In this document: in pieces, positions 1-8,611 of the stretch
Layout: every line of letters starts with the position of its first letter
Numbering within the stretch: the first letter of the stretch is position 1
DNA from: CAILZL01 sp963748005
GTDB taxonomy: Bacteria; Pseudomonadota; Gammaproteobacteria; Steroidobacterales; Steroidobacteraceae
NCBI GenBank assembly: GCA_963748005.1
Contig: CAVVHH010000002.1
Coordinates: 2,790,001 to 2,854,000 of the forward strand
Length of the DNA: 64,000 nucleotides
Direction of reading: 5' to 3'
The notes under the pieces: generated by a model
The model's database searches: none
Told to the model about the DNA's origin: nothing
What the model saw: only the letters and a program-made list of their open reading frames with translations
Translations under genes and position numbers: made by a program

Positions 1-361
1 ATGGCTGTGTCACATTGAAAAAACCATTGAGTGATACATCGATGACCTGGTGCCATTGATCTTGTGACATGCCGGCCATGGGTGCGTCCTGATGAATGCC
101 GGCGCAATGGACGATGATCTGGATGGGTGAAGATTCGGGCAGTGTTTGTAGCGAGCTTTGTACGGCATTGACATCGGTGATATCGAACATCAATGTCTGC
201 GCTGCCCCGCCAGCTGCAATGATTTCATCCGCCACAGTCTGGGCGCGCGCCGGTTGCGAATTGGCGTGCACATAGACAAAGCAGCCCTGCGCAGCAAGCA
301 GTTTCGCCACTGCCGCGCCGATGTCACCGCTACCGCCGGTCACCAGTGCGCAGCGTTTCAT
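1..361 (-). CDS. 3-oxoacyl-ACP reductase (FabG/ApeQ-like), 3' end outside window
   Basis: Short-chain dehydrogenase expected to reduce beta-ketoacyl-ACP with NADPH during polyene chain building. The 120 visible residues start MKRCALVTGG and carry the Rossmann glycine motif TGGSGDIG near residues 8-15, an acidic-then-DI segment around residue 60, and HCAG in place of the usual NNAG near residue 86. The catalytic Ser-Tyr-Lys region lies beyond the left edge. Its ATG overlaps the TGA of the upstream dehydratase gene (ATGA, 358-361), so the two are translationally coupled. Membership of the pigment operon supports a dedicated role rather than housekeeping fatty acid synthesis; this assignment is by context. 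Confidence 0.85.
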   Translation of the reverse strand, partial: MKRCALVTGGSGDIGAAVAKLLAAQGCFVYVHANSQPARAQTVADEIIAAGGAAQTLMFDITDVNAVQSSLQTLPESSPIQIIVHCAGIHQDAPMAGMSQDQWHQVIDVSLNGFFNVTQP

Positions 362-819
362 GATTCGCTCCAGTTCATGATGGTGGCTTTACCCTGCGCC
401 AGTACCAGTGTGTCCAGCTTAATGATGTAGTGATACATGCTGCCGGTGGCGCCGCCACTTAGAAGCCTGGCTTCGATGTGCAGCTCGCAGTTTTTTGCTT
501 CAGCGCATTCATCGAGATATTCGACGCCGAAGGTTGCGTCGCGTAATGCCACCAGCATGCCCGGCGGCGCGCGGTTTCCGGTGCACGCCAGTAGCAGTGC
601 GCCATGCGCGGCGGTGGCTTGCGCGCCGTATTCACACAGATGCACGGCCGACAGGCGGCCCGCATGACGCAGCGGATGATCGATGCGCTGATGCGTGGTG
701 CTGGCGCAGGTAATGCTTTCTTCGGAACAATGGAGCACACGTTCCAGCAGGCACATATCGCCCTGATGCGGTATCAGGGCGGCAATCTCGGCGCGGGATT
801 GGGGTAGAGGCTGATTCAT
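358..819 (-). CDS. 3-hydroxyacyl-ACP dehydratase-like hotdog protein (ApeP-like)
   Basis: Predicted hotdog-fold dehydratase of 153 residues that would remove water from 3-hydroxyacyl-ACP to make the conjugated double bonds of an aryl polyene. The N-terminal segment IAALIPHQGDMCLLERV (about residues 12-28) matches the conserved start of ApeP/FabZ-like dehydratases, with the P-H-x-G-x-M motif. The gene is flanked in the operon by an MMPL exporter (overlapping ATGA at 816-819) and a ketoreductase (ATGA at 358-361). It is one of two dehydratase-like genes in the cluster; the other is at 5655-6035. Two dehydratases are typical of aryl polyene clusters. Which one acts in each cycle cannot be told from the sequence. 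Confidence 0.8.
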   Translation of the reverse strand: MNQPLPQSRAEIAALIPHQGDMCLLERVLHCSEESITCASTTHQRIDHPLRHAGRLSAVHLCEYGAQATAAHGALLLACTGNRAPPGMLVALRDATFGVEYLDECAEAKNCELHIEARLLSGGATGSMYHYIIKLDTLVLAQGKATIMNWSES

Positions 820-3116
820 GACGCGACATCTTCGTCATGTCGCGCCAGCAGTGCAATGCAGAACCCGAGCGTAACGCCCAGCGACACCGTGTAACCGATG
901 GCGCGCAGTACCGGCAGTTGTGAAATCAGCAGCAGCCCGAAGGAGCCGGTGGTGGACAGCCAGCAGGCCATGACCGAGAAACGGGTGCGCAGTGCTTCCT
1001 CATCATTCGCCTCGCTGCGATTGAAGAACAGGCCGTAGTCGAAACACAGTCCGGCCACCAGCAACAGCGAGACGACATGAAACAGGGTCAGGGAAATGCC
1101 CAGTGCATTGAGGATGGCAACTTCCAGCAATAGCGTGGCCAGTACCGGCAACAGCACCGCCAGCGCGGCGCGCCGGCTAAGTTGCCACAGCATCAATGCG
1201 GCAATCAGCGCTAGTGCCGCGCCCAATGCCAGCATGGCGCGAGCACGGAAGCGTTCCACCAGTTGCTCGGACACAGCTTTCAGATCGAGCAGCAACACAT
1301 CATTACCCTGCGCGACAGTCCACGCGGCCAGTGCCTGGGTGTTCTGCGCATCGCTCAGCGTAATCAGCGCTATGGATTCCTCGCCGGTGTCGAACAGCGT
1401 GGCGCCCAGACGATCTGCCAGTGGGGTGCCGGCCAGGTCCGCTACCCGCAGCGGCGTGAGCGTGCGGCTGGCCTCCACATCAGTGAGAAAATCACCGAAG
1501 GCATCGGCGCGAAACGGCAGTGATGCCAGCGCCTGATCGAGTTGCTGTTGCAGTCGCATGGCGTCGGGCAACTGCGCGCGACGCGCCAGTTGTAACTGTT
1601 CGCTGGGCAACAGGATACCGGGTTGCTGATAGCTGCCGATTACGCCCTGTTGCTGCAATTGCTGCAGGCCGCTGCTCAGGGCCTCGTCGCGTTGCAGTGC
1701 AGCCTGCTGATCGGCGGCGCGCACGGCCAGCACGTAACGCAGATCGGGTGCGCCAAGTTCGCGACGCAGTGCTTCATCCATGTCCTGCAGTTCGCGTGGC
1801 ACTGGCGTCAGGCTGGATAGTTCGTTGTTCCATACGGGTTGTTTCGACAGCAGCAACACCGTTGCCGAAAGCGCAATCAACAGCAATGGCAACACTCGCA
1901 TGCGCGGTGCATCACGAGTACGTACCACCCAGGCAGGCACAGCGCGCGCTGCAGCCGGTGACATGAGATACGGCAGCAGCCAGCGAATGACCACACCTGT
2001 GGCCAGCAATCCCAGTACGGTAAACGTGCCGAGCTGTGCAAGACCGGTGAAACCGCCAAAGGTGAGTGCCAGATAGGCAATGCAGGTGGTGGCGATGCTC
2101 AGACGCAGCGTGGGCCACACGATGCGCGTGCTGATGGCGGCACTCTGATCGCGTTGCAGATGCAGGACTGAGTGCACCGGATAATCCATGGCCACACCCA
2201 GCAAAGTAAAGCCGAATGCCAGGGTGATGCCATGCACCGAGGGATACAGCAGCACCATGCCCGCCAGTGCCCCAGCGCCCGCAGTGGCGAGCGTCAAAGT
2301 GCCCAGCACCACATGGCGCACCGACCATAACACCAGCATCAGGAACAGCAATGAAGCCACGCCCTCGGCGATCCCGATGGTGGTGATGTCGCCGCGGATA
2401 CTCTGTTCCATCAACGCAGTGAATGCGCCGGGGCCGGTGAGTTGCAGCTTGAGGTGTTGTGCCGGGTCGAGCCTGCGCAGCTCGGTATCGATGGCAGCCA
2501 GTGCGGTGCGTTGCTGTTCGGCATCGAAGCCCGGCGCACGGGTCTGCAGCAGCAGCAGCGCATGTTCACCGACGCGATCGAACCACACGCCATCGATCAG
2601 TTGCGGTGTGCCGCTGCCCTGCCAGGCGGTGACAAGTTTTTCCAGCTCGCCGGTGGGATCGCGCAGCAACCAGTCCTGTGCAATGCCACCTGCGGGTGAA
2701 CTCATATCCTGCAGACGTTCCTGCAGTGCGCTGTGTAACGACTGGGTATCAAACGCGGTGGTGCTCAGCAGGTAACGATAGCGCGTCACCAGTTCCTGCA
2801 ATTTGGAGTCGGCATGCAAACTGCCATTCTCAATGCGGGTGAACAACGTATTGCTGCGCAGACTGGTGGCCAGCTGGTCACTGACAGCTGCGAGATTTGC
2901 GCTGTCGCTGCCGGACAGGGATGCGAGTAACAGACGTGTGCCGGGGCCATCCTTGAGCTGTTTGAGCAGAATGCGCTCTGCGGGAGTTTCCGGGTCGGGC
3001 AGGAACAGACGCAGATCAGAGCTCAGGCGCAGGTGCCGGCTCAGCAGCATACTGCAGGTGGCGAGCAGGCACAGCCACAGGCCCATAACCAGCCAGCTGC
3101 GCAAATGCCGGTTCAC
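816..3116 (-). CDS. MMPL/RND-family exporter of the pigment cluster
   Basis: Large inner membrane protein (766 residues from the GTG at 3116) of the MMPL group of RND transporters, which in aryl polyene clusters is thought to move the acylated pigment or its lipid carrier out of the cytoplasm. There is a first membrane helix near residues 6-26, a long periplasmic domain, a block of about five helices (near 240-400), a second periplasmic domain after residue 420, and a C-terminal helix block (about 625-750). I chose the GTG at 3116 because it lies 2 nt after the upstream chorismatase stop; an in-frame ATG at 3188 would overlap that gene by 70 nt and adds an arginine-rich leader. The stop overlaps the next start (ATGA). 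Confidence 0.8.
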   Translation of the reverse strand: MNRHLRSWLVMGLWLCLLATCSMLLSRHLRLSSDLRLFLPDPETPAERILLKQLKDGPGTRLLLASLSGSDSANLAAVSDQLATSLRSNTLFTRIENGSLHADSKLQELVTRYRYLLSTTAFDTQSLHSALQERLQDMSSPAGGIAQDWLLRDPTGELEKLVTAWQGSGTPQLIDGVWFDRVGEHALLLLQTRAPGFDAEQQRTALAAIDTELRRLDPAQHLKLQLTGPGAFTALMEQSIRGDITTIGIAEGVASLLFLMLVLWSVRHVVLGTLTLATAGAGALAGMVLLYPSVHGITLAFGFTLLGVAMDYPVHSVLHLQRDQSAAISTRIVWPTLRLSIATTCIAYLALTFGGFTGLAQLGTFTVLGLLATGVVIRWLLPYLMSPAAARAVPAWVVRTRDAPRMRVLPLLLIALSATVLLLSKQPVWNNELSSLTPVPRELQDMDEALRRELGAPDLRYVLAVRAADQQAALQRDEALSSGLQQLQQQGVIGSYQQPGILLPSEQLQLARRAQLPDAMRLQQQLDQALASLPFRADAFGDFLTDVEASRTLTPLRVADLAGTPLADRLGATLFDTGEESIALITLSDAQNTQALAAWTVAQGNDVLLLDLKAVSEQLVERFRARAMLALGAALALIAALMLWQLSRRAALAVLLPVLATLLLEVAILNALGISLTLFHVVSLLLVAGLCFDYGLFFNRSEANDEEALRTRFSVMACWLSTTGSFGLLLISQLPVLRAIGYTVSLGVTLGFCIALLARHDEDVAS

Positions 3117-3118
3117 CT

Positions 3119-4141
3119 TCAGTCGGCGCTCGCGCTGATGCGCGCAGAAAAGTGCCGTGTATCGGCTTCGGGCAGGCCGTGCACGCAATCTATTTCCAGC
3201 AGCAACTCACGACGACAGATATCCGCAGCCAGTATCAGCAGTTGCGGTGCAGGGCCGCTGCGTTGCCGCACTATCTGCTCAACCTCTGCGGCATGCCCGG
3301 CATGACGCAGATAGATCTTGAGCAGGCTCGAGCTATCCAGCCGCGTGGCAATCCGTGGCGCGCGGGTGCCGGCATGCTGCAGCAAGGCATCGATATTGTT
3401 CAGCGTCTCGTGCAATTGCGTATCGAGATCTTCGGCATGCATGGAGGCATGCCCGACGATGCTGGCGGTGCCGGAGATCAGCAGCGGGCCATCCGGTATC
3501 AGGGTGGCGCGCGCAAAGCCGGGGGCTGTGGGGCCATAGGCACGTGGGTAGCGGTAGGGACTGATCTGTCGCGGATTTTCCAGCGGCAGACCCGGGCCGC
3601 GCGCTGCCAGCCAGTACACCTGCAATATGCCATTGCGTTGCTGGCGCCCAATGGCGCTGGCGGCTGGGTAACGTTCCACATCCATCACGCCAAAGCCGCG
3701 TGCACGACCCACGCAGAACCGCTTGTAGCGTTCCTGATCGCCATCGCCTGCGTTGATGTCGTCCAGGTAATTCCACATGCGCAATATATGCGGATAGCCG
3801 CTGTGCGCATTGAAGCGTTGCAACAATCGATATGCCGCTTCCGCGGTGGCTTCAATACCGCCGTAATCGGCTTCGGCCAGCTCCACCACGCCGAGCAGGT
3901 GCGCGTCATCACTGGCATGACGGATCAGGCCATCCTGCTGGAGACGAACCGGGCCGGTTGCGTTGAAACATTCCAGTCGCCACAGCGCTGGCGGGCTCAA
4001 TGTTTGCAGACCGGTGTGGATGCTCAGACTGCTGGCGGATGCACAGGGATGCGCAAAACTGACCAGTCCCAATGCCGACTGTGGTGCATCACAGCAGTAG
4101 CGAATATCGATGGGTGCGGCAGGTCGTGTGGCGTGGCTCAT
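3119..4141 (-). CDS. xanB2: Chorismatase of the XanB2/FkbO/Hyg5 family (hydroxybenzoate-forming)
   Basis: Predicted chorismatase (340 residues from the ATG at 4141). Family members hydrolyse or rearrange chorismate; XanB2 of Xanthomonas makes 3- and 4-hydroxybenzoate for xanthomonadin and ubiquinone. Family signatures seen are WNYLDDIN followed by DGDQERYKRFCVGRARGF near residues 125-155, and the PRQISPYRYPRAYGP segment near residues 195-210. The start follows the LolA-like stop by a single base (TGA-C-ATG); a longer in-frame extension to 4219 would overlap that gene. Placement inside the polyene operon argues that it supplies the aryl starter, activated by the ligase at 6022-7398. The product isomer cannot be predicted with certainty from what I can see. 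Confidence 0.78.
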   Translation of the reverse strand: MSHATRPAAPIDIRYCCDAPQSALGLVSFAHPCASASSLSIHTGLQTLSPPALWRLECFNATGPVRLQQDGLIRHASDDAHLLGVVELAEADYGGIEATAEAAYRLLQRFNAHSGYPHILRMWNYLDDINAGDGDQERYKRFCVGRARGFGVMDVERYPAASAIGRQQRNGILQVYWLAARGPGLPLENPRQISPYRYPRAYGPTAPGFARATLIPDGPLLISGTASIVGHASMHAEDLDTQLHETLNNIDALLQHAGTRAPRIATRLDSSSLLKIYLRHAGHAAEVEQIVRQRSGPAPQLLILAADICRRELLLEIDCVHGLPEADTRHFSARISASAD

Positions 4142-4142
4142 G

Positions 4143-4721
4143 TCACGGATCAATTGGGCTGGCAGATTGGTTGCTGATGTCGGTGACGCTGCGGTCGCCA
4201 TTTTTTTCGATGATTTCAAACTGTCGTGGCTGGCCCTGCTGGCCGGTGATGCTCACGCGATCAATGTATTTTGCCAGCTGTACATCCGTAGGCGTCAATT
4301 GCAGCTGCCAGTTGCTGGCATCGCCCTGCAGCCCCACCTGATAATAATCATTCAGTGTGCTCAGTTCTCCGCTGACCACGGCCTGAAAACTCAGCATCAG
4401 GCCGCGCAGCACCGGCTGGTTGCGGGTGGAGATCTGGCGTGACTTGTGACGGGGTGAATCTATTGACAGGGTGCTGCCTTTCAGACGATAGCTTTCCGGA
4501 ACGGGCTGCAGAACGCGCTTCTCAAACGTGGTGGGAGGTTCGTAGATCAGCTCTCCGGACAGCTGCAGCGGCGTTTTCAGGACGCGGCGGTACTGGTGCT
4601 CTACAAACGGCACGCTGCTAGCCTGGTTACGCGTGAGCAGCTCGCCCAGCTGTTCCAGATCAAAGGTGCTGGCCAGGCTGGGCAATGGCAGCAAGGCCAG
4701 CAGCAGCCAGACGCAGCGCAC
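4143..4721 (-). CDS. LolA-like outer-membrane lipid carrier of the pigment cluster
   Basis: Predicted periplasmic protein of 192 residues with a signal peptide (VRCVWLLLALLPLPSLAS) followed by a LolA-like beta-rich domain; the segment QASSVPFVEHQYRRVLKTPL followed by SGELIYEPP is typical of the LolA-related proteins found with MMPL exporters in aryl polyene clusters. It probably ferries the pigment lipid across the periplasm. I chose the GTG at 4721, one base after the acyltransferase stop (TGA-C-GTG), because it puts the hydrophobic core of the signal peptide right after the start; an in-frame ATG upstream (near 4757) would overlap the acyltransferase and lengthen the leader. Confidence 0.72.
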   Translation of the reverse strand: MRCVWLLLALLPLPSLASTFDLEQLGELLTRNQASSVPFVEHQYRRVLKTPLQLSGELIYEPPTTFEKRVLQPVPESYRLKGSTLSIDSPRHKSRQISTRNQPVLRGLMLSFQAVVSGELSTLNDYYQVGLQGDASNWQLQLTPTDVQLAKYIDRVSITGQQGQPRQFEIIEKNGDRSVTDISNQSASPIDP

Positions 4722-4722
4722 G

Positions 4723-5658
4723 TCATGGCGGAGTTGATGTGTGGTGTGACCAGAAATCATAGAAATTGAACCAGTTGTAAGGCGCATCCTTCATGTGGTG
4801 TTCCAGACGCTGCGCATACTGCCGCATCCACCCATACAGTGCCTGTTCGCGTTCGCTGCGGGGCCCAAGCGTGATTTCATCGGCAAACGCTTCAAAGTAA
4901 ACATCATATGTGTTGTCGGGGCGCAGTACGCCAAATATCAGCATCACCGGCTGATGCAGCGCTGCAGCCAGACGGAACGGACTGCTGGGCAATGCCACCG
5001 GCGCACCCAGCAGCGGGCACTCCAGGGTGTGCTCGCCGGCGCGGGCGCGATCCGCCAGGATGCCGACCAGACCACCGGCTGTCAGTGTTTCATGTATCTG
5101 CAGCAGCACCTGGGTGGACTCGCCGGCGGCATCGATGACGCTGTTTCTGGCGCGCGGGTTCAGGGCATCAAGGAGGGTGCTCAGCTGCGCGTTGTGCTGG
5201 TAGTCCATCAGGATGCGCAGGGTAAGTTCATCTTGCGCCAGCCCTGCAGCGCGCACTGCCTCGAAGCTGCCGAAATGTGAACCGATCAGCAGTACGCCGT
5301 GGCCGGCATCCAGATGCCGGCGTAACTCCGGCAGGCCGTGCACGCGCACGCGCTTCGTATCGAAGCGATTGGTGAGCAGAAACACCCGGTCAAGAATGGT
5401 GGTGGCAAAGGTATGGATGTGCCGCGCCACGTGCAGCAAGCCGGGTTTGCGCTGCAGCACGCGTTGCAGATAGTCGCGTGACGCACGACGTTCGACGCCG
5501 CGCATGATGAGGAAGTACAGCGTGATCGGATAGAGGCTGGCGCGTGCAACAGGAGCGCTGACCCACAACGCCACCCAGCGGATGAGACGTAGCCCCTGAG
5601 GCGAGCCGCCCTCCGGACGCTGCTGCCACGCGGTGGATGTCGATGAACCGCGCTTCAT
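4723..5658 (-). CDS. LpxL/HtrB-family lysophospholipid-type acyltransferase
   Basis: Membrane-associated acyltransferase of 311 residues. Members of this family in aryl polyene clusters are thought to join the polyene acyl chain to its lipid anchor. An N-terminal hydrophobic stretch (about residues 26-52) precedes the core motif GSHFGSFEAVRA near residue 126, where the usual H-x5-E catalytic pair of LpxL-type enzymes appears as H-FGSF-E. The C-terminus has YNWFNFYDFW, also typical of the family. The start ATG overlaps the stop of the upstream dehydratase (ATGA, 5655-5658). Acyl donor and acceptor are inferred only from context. Confidence 0.8.
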   Translation of the reverse strand: MKRGSSTSTAWQQRPEGGSPQGLRLIRWVALWVSAPVARASLYPITLYFLIMRGVERRASRDYLQRVLQRKPGLLHVARHIHTFATTILDRVFLLTNRFDTKRVRVHGLPELRRHLDAGHGVLLIGSHFGSFEAVRAAGLAQDELTLRILMDYQHNAQLSTLLDALNPRARNSVIDAAGESTQVLLQIHETLTAGGLVGILADRARAGEHTLECPLLGAPVALPSSPFRLAAALHQPVMLIFGVLRPDNTYDVYFEAFADEITLGPRSEREQALYGWMRQYAQRLEHHMKDAPYNWFNFYDFWSHHTSTPP

Positions 5659-6035
5659 GCACGGCCTGTTGTGTAGGCATGCAGGACAAAGCTGCCCTGC
5701 GCCACAGTCTGGGCGTTGCAGCGGCAGATAAAGCGGCCTTGAATGCCGGACTGCGTGACTGTGCCGGGTTCGATGCCCAGCAACAACAGTTCCTCCGGCA
5801 ACACCGGTCGCAGGAATTTCACGACCGGCAGTGAGCGCAGTGAATGTTGCGGCCAGTGCTGGTGCAGCAATTCATGTACGTGCTGCAGGATGACTACGCC
5901 GGGAATGACCGGACGACCAGGAAAGTGGCCGGGTAGCGCCGCATGGTGCGCACTGAAAAGTTGCCAGCCGATAACGCAGTGCCTGGCGCTCACCTTTACC
6001 TCACTGGAGCAGGTGGCCGGCTCATCCGGGCGCAT
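5655..6035 (-). CDS. 3-hydroxyacyl-ACP dehydratase-like hotdog protein (ApeI-like)
   Basis: Small hotdog-fold protein (126 residues from the ATG at 6035). The sequence HHAALPGHFPGRPVIPGVVILQHV carries the FabA/FabZ-type motif with catalytic-like His and the P-G-H-F-P-x-x-P-V-x-P-G signature. It would act as the second dehydratase of the polyene cycle, or possibly as an isomerase-like helper. An upstream in-frame start at 6092 would overlap the ligase gene by 71 nt, so the ATG at 6035 (14-nt overlap) is preferred; the first true homology begins a few residues later. Confidence 0.8.
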   Translation of the reverse strand: MRPDEPATCSSEVKVSARHCVIGWQLFSAHHAALPGHFPGRPVIPGVVILQHVHELLHQHWPQHSLRSLPVVKFLRPVLPEELLLLGIEPGTVTQSGIQGRFICRCNAQTVAQGSFVLHAYTTGRA

Positions 6036-7398
6036 GGCGCAGCCCGGCAAATAGTTCAAGCACTGCGGCGCGTGGCAGCTTGGTGGCTTCATTGCGCGGC
6101 AGTGCCGCTACCAACAGCAGCGGACGGGGTAGAAATGCGGCATCCATTTTCGTGCGCAGCGCCGCCATGAGTTGTTCACGGTTCAGGTCGGGCGCCACCA
6201 CCAGCGCCGCAGTGCGCTGCACGCCATGAGTATCGGTGCTGCCGGCATCGGGCATGAAGATCACGCCGTCGATCACACCGGGAATGGCCAGCAGCCGGTT
6301 GTTGAGATCCGCCAGCGAGGCGCGTTTGCCGGCGATGTTGATCAGATCTGCGCCGCGCCCCAGCAGTCTGAAGCGGTGTGCATCGATGTGCTCGATCTGG
6401 TCCTGCAGTATTGCGCTGACGGGCAGATGGACTGCGCTGACTTGGCTGCCGGCCGTATTGGGGTCGCTGCACATCCGGAATTCAGGCATCAACAGCCAGG
6501 GTTCATCGCGGGTGGTGCGACGTGTGGCAAACGAACCGGTTTCGGTGCAACCGAAAATCTCGTGCAGGCAAGTGTTAAACATGCGTTCGCTGCTGGCGGC
6601 CAGTTCGATGCTCAATGGTGCAGTGGCTGACCAGATCGCAGTGAGCGGTGGCAACGGCGGTGCCGATTCGGTCAAGGCGCGCAGATGCACTGGTGTAGTA
6701 ACCAGTATTCGTGGCGCAGGTACATCACTTAACGCCAGCGCAATGTCCTGCGGAAAAAATGGCCGTTCGCTGTACACCGAGCAGTGGCCTTGCAGTGGCA
6801 GCATGACCAGGGTTTCCAGACCATAGCTATGTTGCGACGGCACTGTGCCGATCACTGCCGGATGACTGTCAGGCGCGATGGACGCGCGGGCGTTGGCTTG
6901 TGCACCCAGCACCAGCGTGCGCCAGGGTTTGGGAAAGGGTTGCGGTCGGCCAGTGCTGCCTGACGTGAACAGCACTGCGGCAATGTGCTTGCCGCTGATC
7001 TCCGGAAACGGCTGCAGCGCGCCATTAGCATCAGCGAGATGACTGGTGGTAATCATGCAGCAGGGCAGCGCGATGGCGGCCAGTGCCGGTTCCAGTTCGG
7101 TATCGGTGAGCACATAGCTGTCGGGGTATTCGCTGGTAACGGTCTTGATGGTGTTGGGCAATCGATCTGGCGGTAGCAGATTGGTCTGATTGCGCAGCAA
7201 CGCTGCGGCAAAGCCCAGCAGAAACAGGTAGGGGCTGTTGCTCAGATTGAACACATAACGGTGTTGCGGCAGTTGTGCGGCGAGTGCCAGCGCCTGCTGC
7301 ATGAACCGGCCATGGCTGACGGGCTGATCACGATGCCATATCAATGCGCGCTGCAGGTCAGTGCAGCCAAGCAGCGGGTAATGAGTGTTGCTGGACAT
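6022..7398 (-). CDS. AMP-forming acyl/aryl ligase (XanA2/ApeH-like)
   Basis: Adenylate-forming enzyme of 458 residues. The ATP-binding motif FTSGSTGRPQPFPK is near residue 150, the FGCTETGSFATR segment near residue 285, and LGRGADLINIAGKRAS near residue 350 corresponds to the GRxxDxIKxxG region that closes the active site; the lysine-containing C-terminal segment NEATKLPR is also present. In xanthomonadin-type pathways the equivalent ligase activates hydroxybenzoate and loads it on an ACP. The chorismatase downstream and the ACP upstream in the same operon fit that role. The TGA of the preceding gene and this ATG share one base (TGATG at 7396-7400). Confidence 0.82.
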   Translation of the reverse strand: MSSNTHYPLLGCTDLQRALIWHRDQPVSHGRFMQQALALAAQLPQHRYVFNLSNSPYLFLLGFAAALLRNQTNLLPPDRLPNTIKTVTSEYPDSYVLTDTELEPALAAIALPCCMITTSHLADANGALQPFPEISGKHIAAVLFTSGSTGRPQPFPKPWRTLVLGAQANARASIAPDSHPAVIGTVPSQHSYGLETLVMLPLQGHCSVYSERPFFPQDIALALSDVPAPRILVTTPVHLRALTESAPPLPPLTAIWSATAPLSIELAASSERMFNTCLHEIFGCTETGSFATRRTTRDEPWLLMPEFRMCSDPNTAGSQVSAVHLPVSAILQDQIEHIDAHRFRLLGRGADLINIAGKRASLADLNNRLLAIPGVIDGVIFMPDAGSTDTHGVQRTAALVVAPDLNREQLMAALRTKMDAAFLPRPLLLVAALPRNEATKLPRAAVLELFAGLRHAPG

Positions 7399-8069
7399 CA
7401 GGAGAGCAGGATGTCGAACGGATCCAGTCGCCGCAAGCTGCGACAGAATTCCAGCAGGGTGTGCTTGTTATGCTCGGCAAAACGCCAGCGGCGATAGAAG
7501 TACTCAAGCAGCACAGCAGTGCTGGCAATGGCCAGGTCCAGCAATCCCAGCGCAACAGGGGGGCTGGGCTCGGGCCAGGTCGACAACACCGCCAGGAGGT
7601 TGATCAGTGCCAGTATGGAAAAGATACCCAGCCACACCCAGGAACTGCGGCGTGCATAGACTGCGACATCAGGTGGCAGTGGTCGCCCATCGGGCTGCAT
7701 GGCTGCGCCAATGCGGTGGATGAAGGGTGTTTTTCCGGAGCGCAGTGTGCGTGCCACCAGCAAGGCCAGCAATGACTGGAAAAGCGCTGGCATCAGGGCG
7801 GCTATCCACACGTCCCAGGCGGCAAAGTGAATGAGGGTTGCCAGCACGATGCCGACAAACATACTCAGCAGTCGCCTGCGTCCGGTCGCGGTGCGGTTGC
7901 TGAAACAGGCATAAAACATCAGTGCGCCAACCAGTGCTATCAGCCCGCCGGTTGCCAATGGGTGTCCAGCGGGCAGCAGCAGTTCGGCCAGCAACACCAA
8001 CAGGCCAGTCGTCACCGTGAGGTTGCGTGCCACAGAGGTAACGGCGGGATTGGTAGGAGCGGTCGACAT
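7398..8069 (-). CDS. COG4648-like multi-spanning membrane protein of aryl polyene clusters
   Basis: Integral membrane protein of 223 residues with hydrophobic segments near residues 17-58, 68-110, 143-165 and 170-190, and a soluble C-terminus ending in DILLS. Proteins of this type sit between the ACP and ligase genes of aryl polyene clusters and have no proven activity that I know of. They are sometimes suggested to help membrane assembly of the pathway. Its stop shares a base with the ligase start. The gap to the ACP gene is 23 nt, consistent with one transcript. Confidence 0.65.
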   Translation of the reverse strand: MSTAPTNPAVTSVARNLTVTTGLLVLLAELLLPAGHPLATGGLIALVGALMFYACFSNRTATGRRRLLSMFVGIVLATLIHFAAWDVWIAALMPALFQSLLALLVARTLRSGKTPFIHRIGAAMQPDGRPLPPDVAVYARRSSWVWLGIFSILALINLLAVLSTWPEPSPPVALGLLDLAIASTAVLLEYFYRRWRFAEHNKHTLLEFCRSLRRLDPFDILLS

Positions 8070-8092
8070 CGGCTGCCGAAAATGGTGGATGG

Positions 8093-8359
8093 CTAGCGCG
8101 AGCGGTGTGCTTGCACATGCTCGGCAAGGTTGCGCAGTGAGCTGAAGATGTGGCGGTTATTGGCGTCGTCGGAACGCAACTCGAATCCGTATTTTTTGGA
8201 GATGACCAGTGCCAGCTCCAGCGCGTCAATCGAGTCCAGCCCCAGCGAGCCACCGAACAGAGGCGCGACAGGATCGATGGACTCAGCGCTGACGCTATCG
8301 AGGTTCAATGCCGACACCAGTGTCTGCGCCAACTCTGACTCCAATGCCTGCTGCACCAT
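8093..8359 (-). CDS. Acyl carrier protein of the polyene cluster
   Basis: Acyl carrier protein of 88 residues. The phosphopantetheine site is GLDSIDALELAL, with the Ser in the invariant DS dipeptide near residue 42. It would carry the aryl starter and growing polyene chain between ligase, ketosynthase, reductase and dehydratase. I chose the ATG at 8359, which has AGAGG five nt upstream; a GTG at 8365 is also in frame and would add two residues. It is the first gene of the minus-strand operon in the window. Confidence 0.85.
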   Translation of the reverse strand: MVQQALESELAQTLVSALNLDSVSAESIDPVAPLFGGSLGLDSIDALELALVISKKYGFELRSDDANNRHIFSSLRNLAEHVQAHRSR

Positions 8360-8611
8360 CCACACCTCTGATTGTTATACGGGGCGCCGTCGCGGGCGCA
8401 TTATACATACGTCTTTCGTGCTCCTTGTCTCTATCAGGACATATCGGGCGAGCTGCAACGCGCAGCGCGGCGGACTGTTCAGCGATCGCACGACCGTTAC
8501 AGGAATCAGTTGGTTTCGGCGGGTGTGCGCCTGTACTCTACCGCTGTTGGATGCCGATGGATTCAGCGCATTACCTGCGCCCATCCAGCGCCAATACACA
8601 GGAACTGCACA
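8360..8611. promoter_or_regulatory. Divergent intergenic region between the pigment operon and the methyltransferase gene
   Basis: About 250 bp with no credible gene. On the minus strand a perfect TATAAT (plus positions 8400-8405) lies about 40 nt before the ACP start, without a clear -35 hexamer at the usual spacing. It is the likely start of the pigment operon transcript, which may depend on an activator. I see no clear promoter for the methyltransferase on the plus strand. Confidence 0.4.

Noticed and set aside
3152..4177. A 341-codon open frame on the plus strand
   Set aside because: It mirrors the chorismatase gene; the minus strand has clear family motifs and operon junctions, and the plus frame has none.
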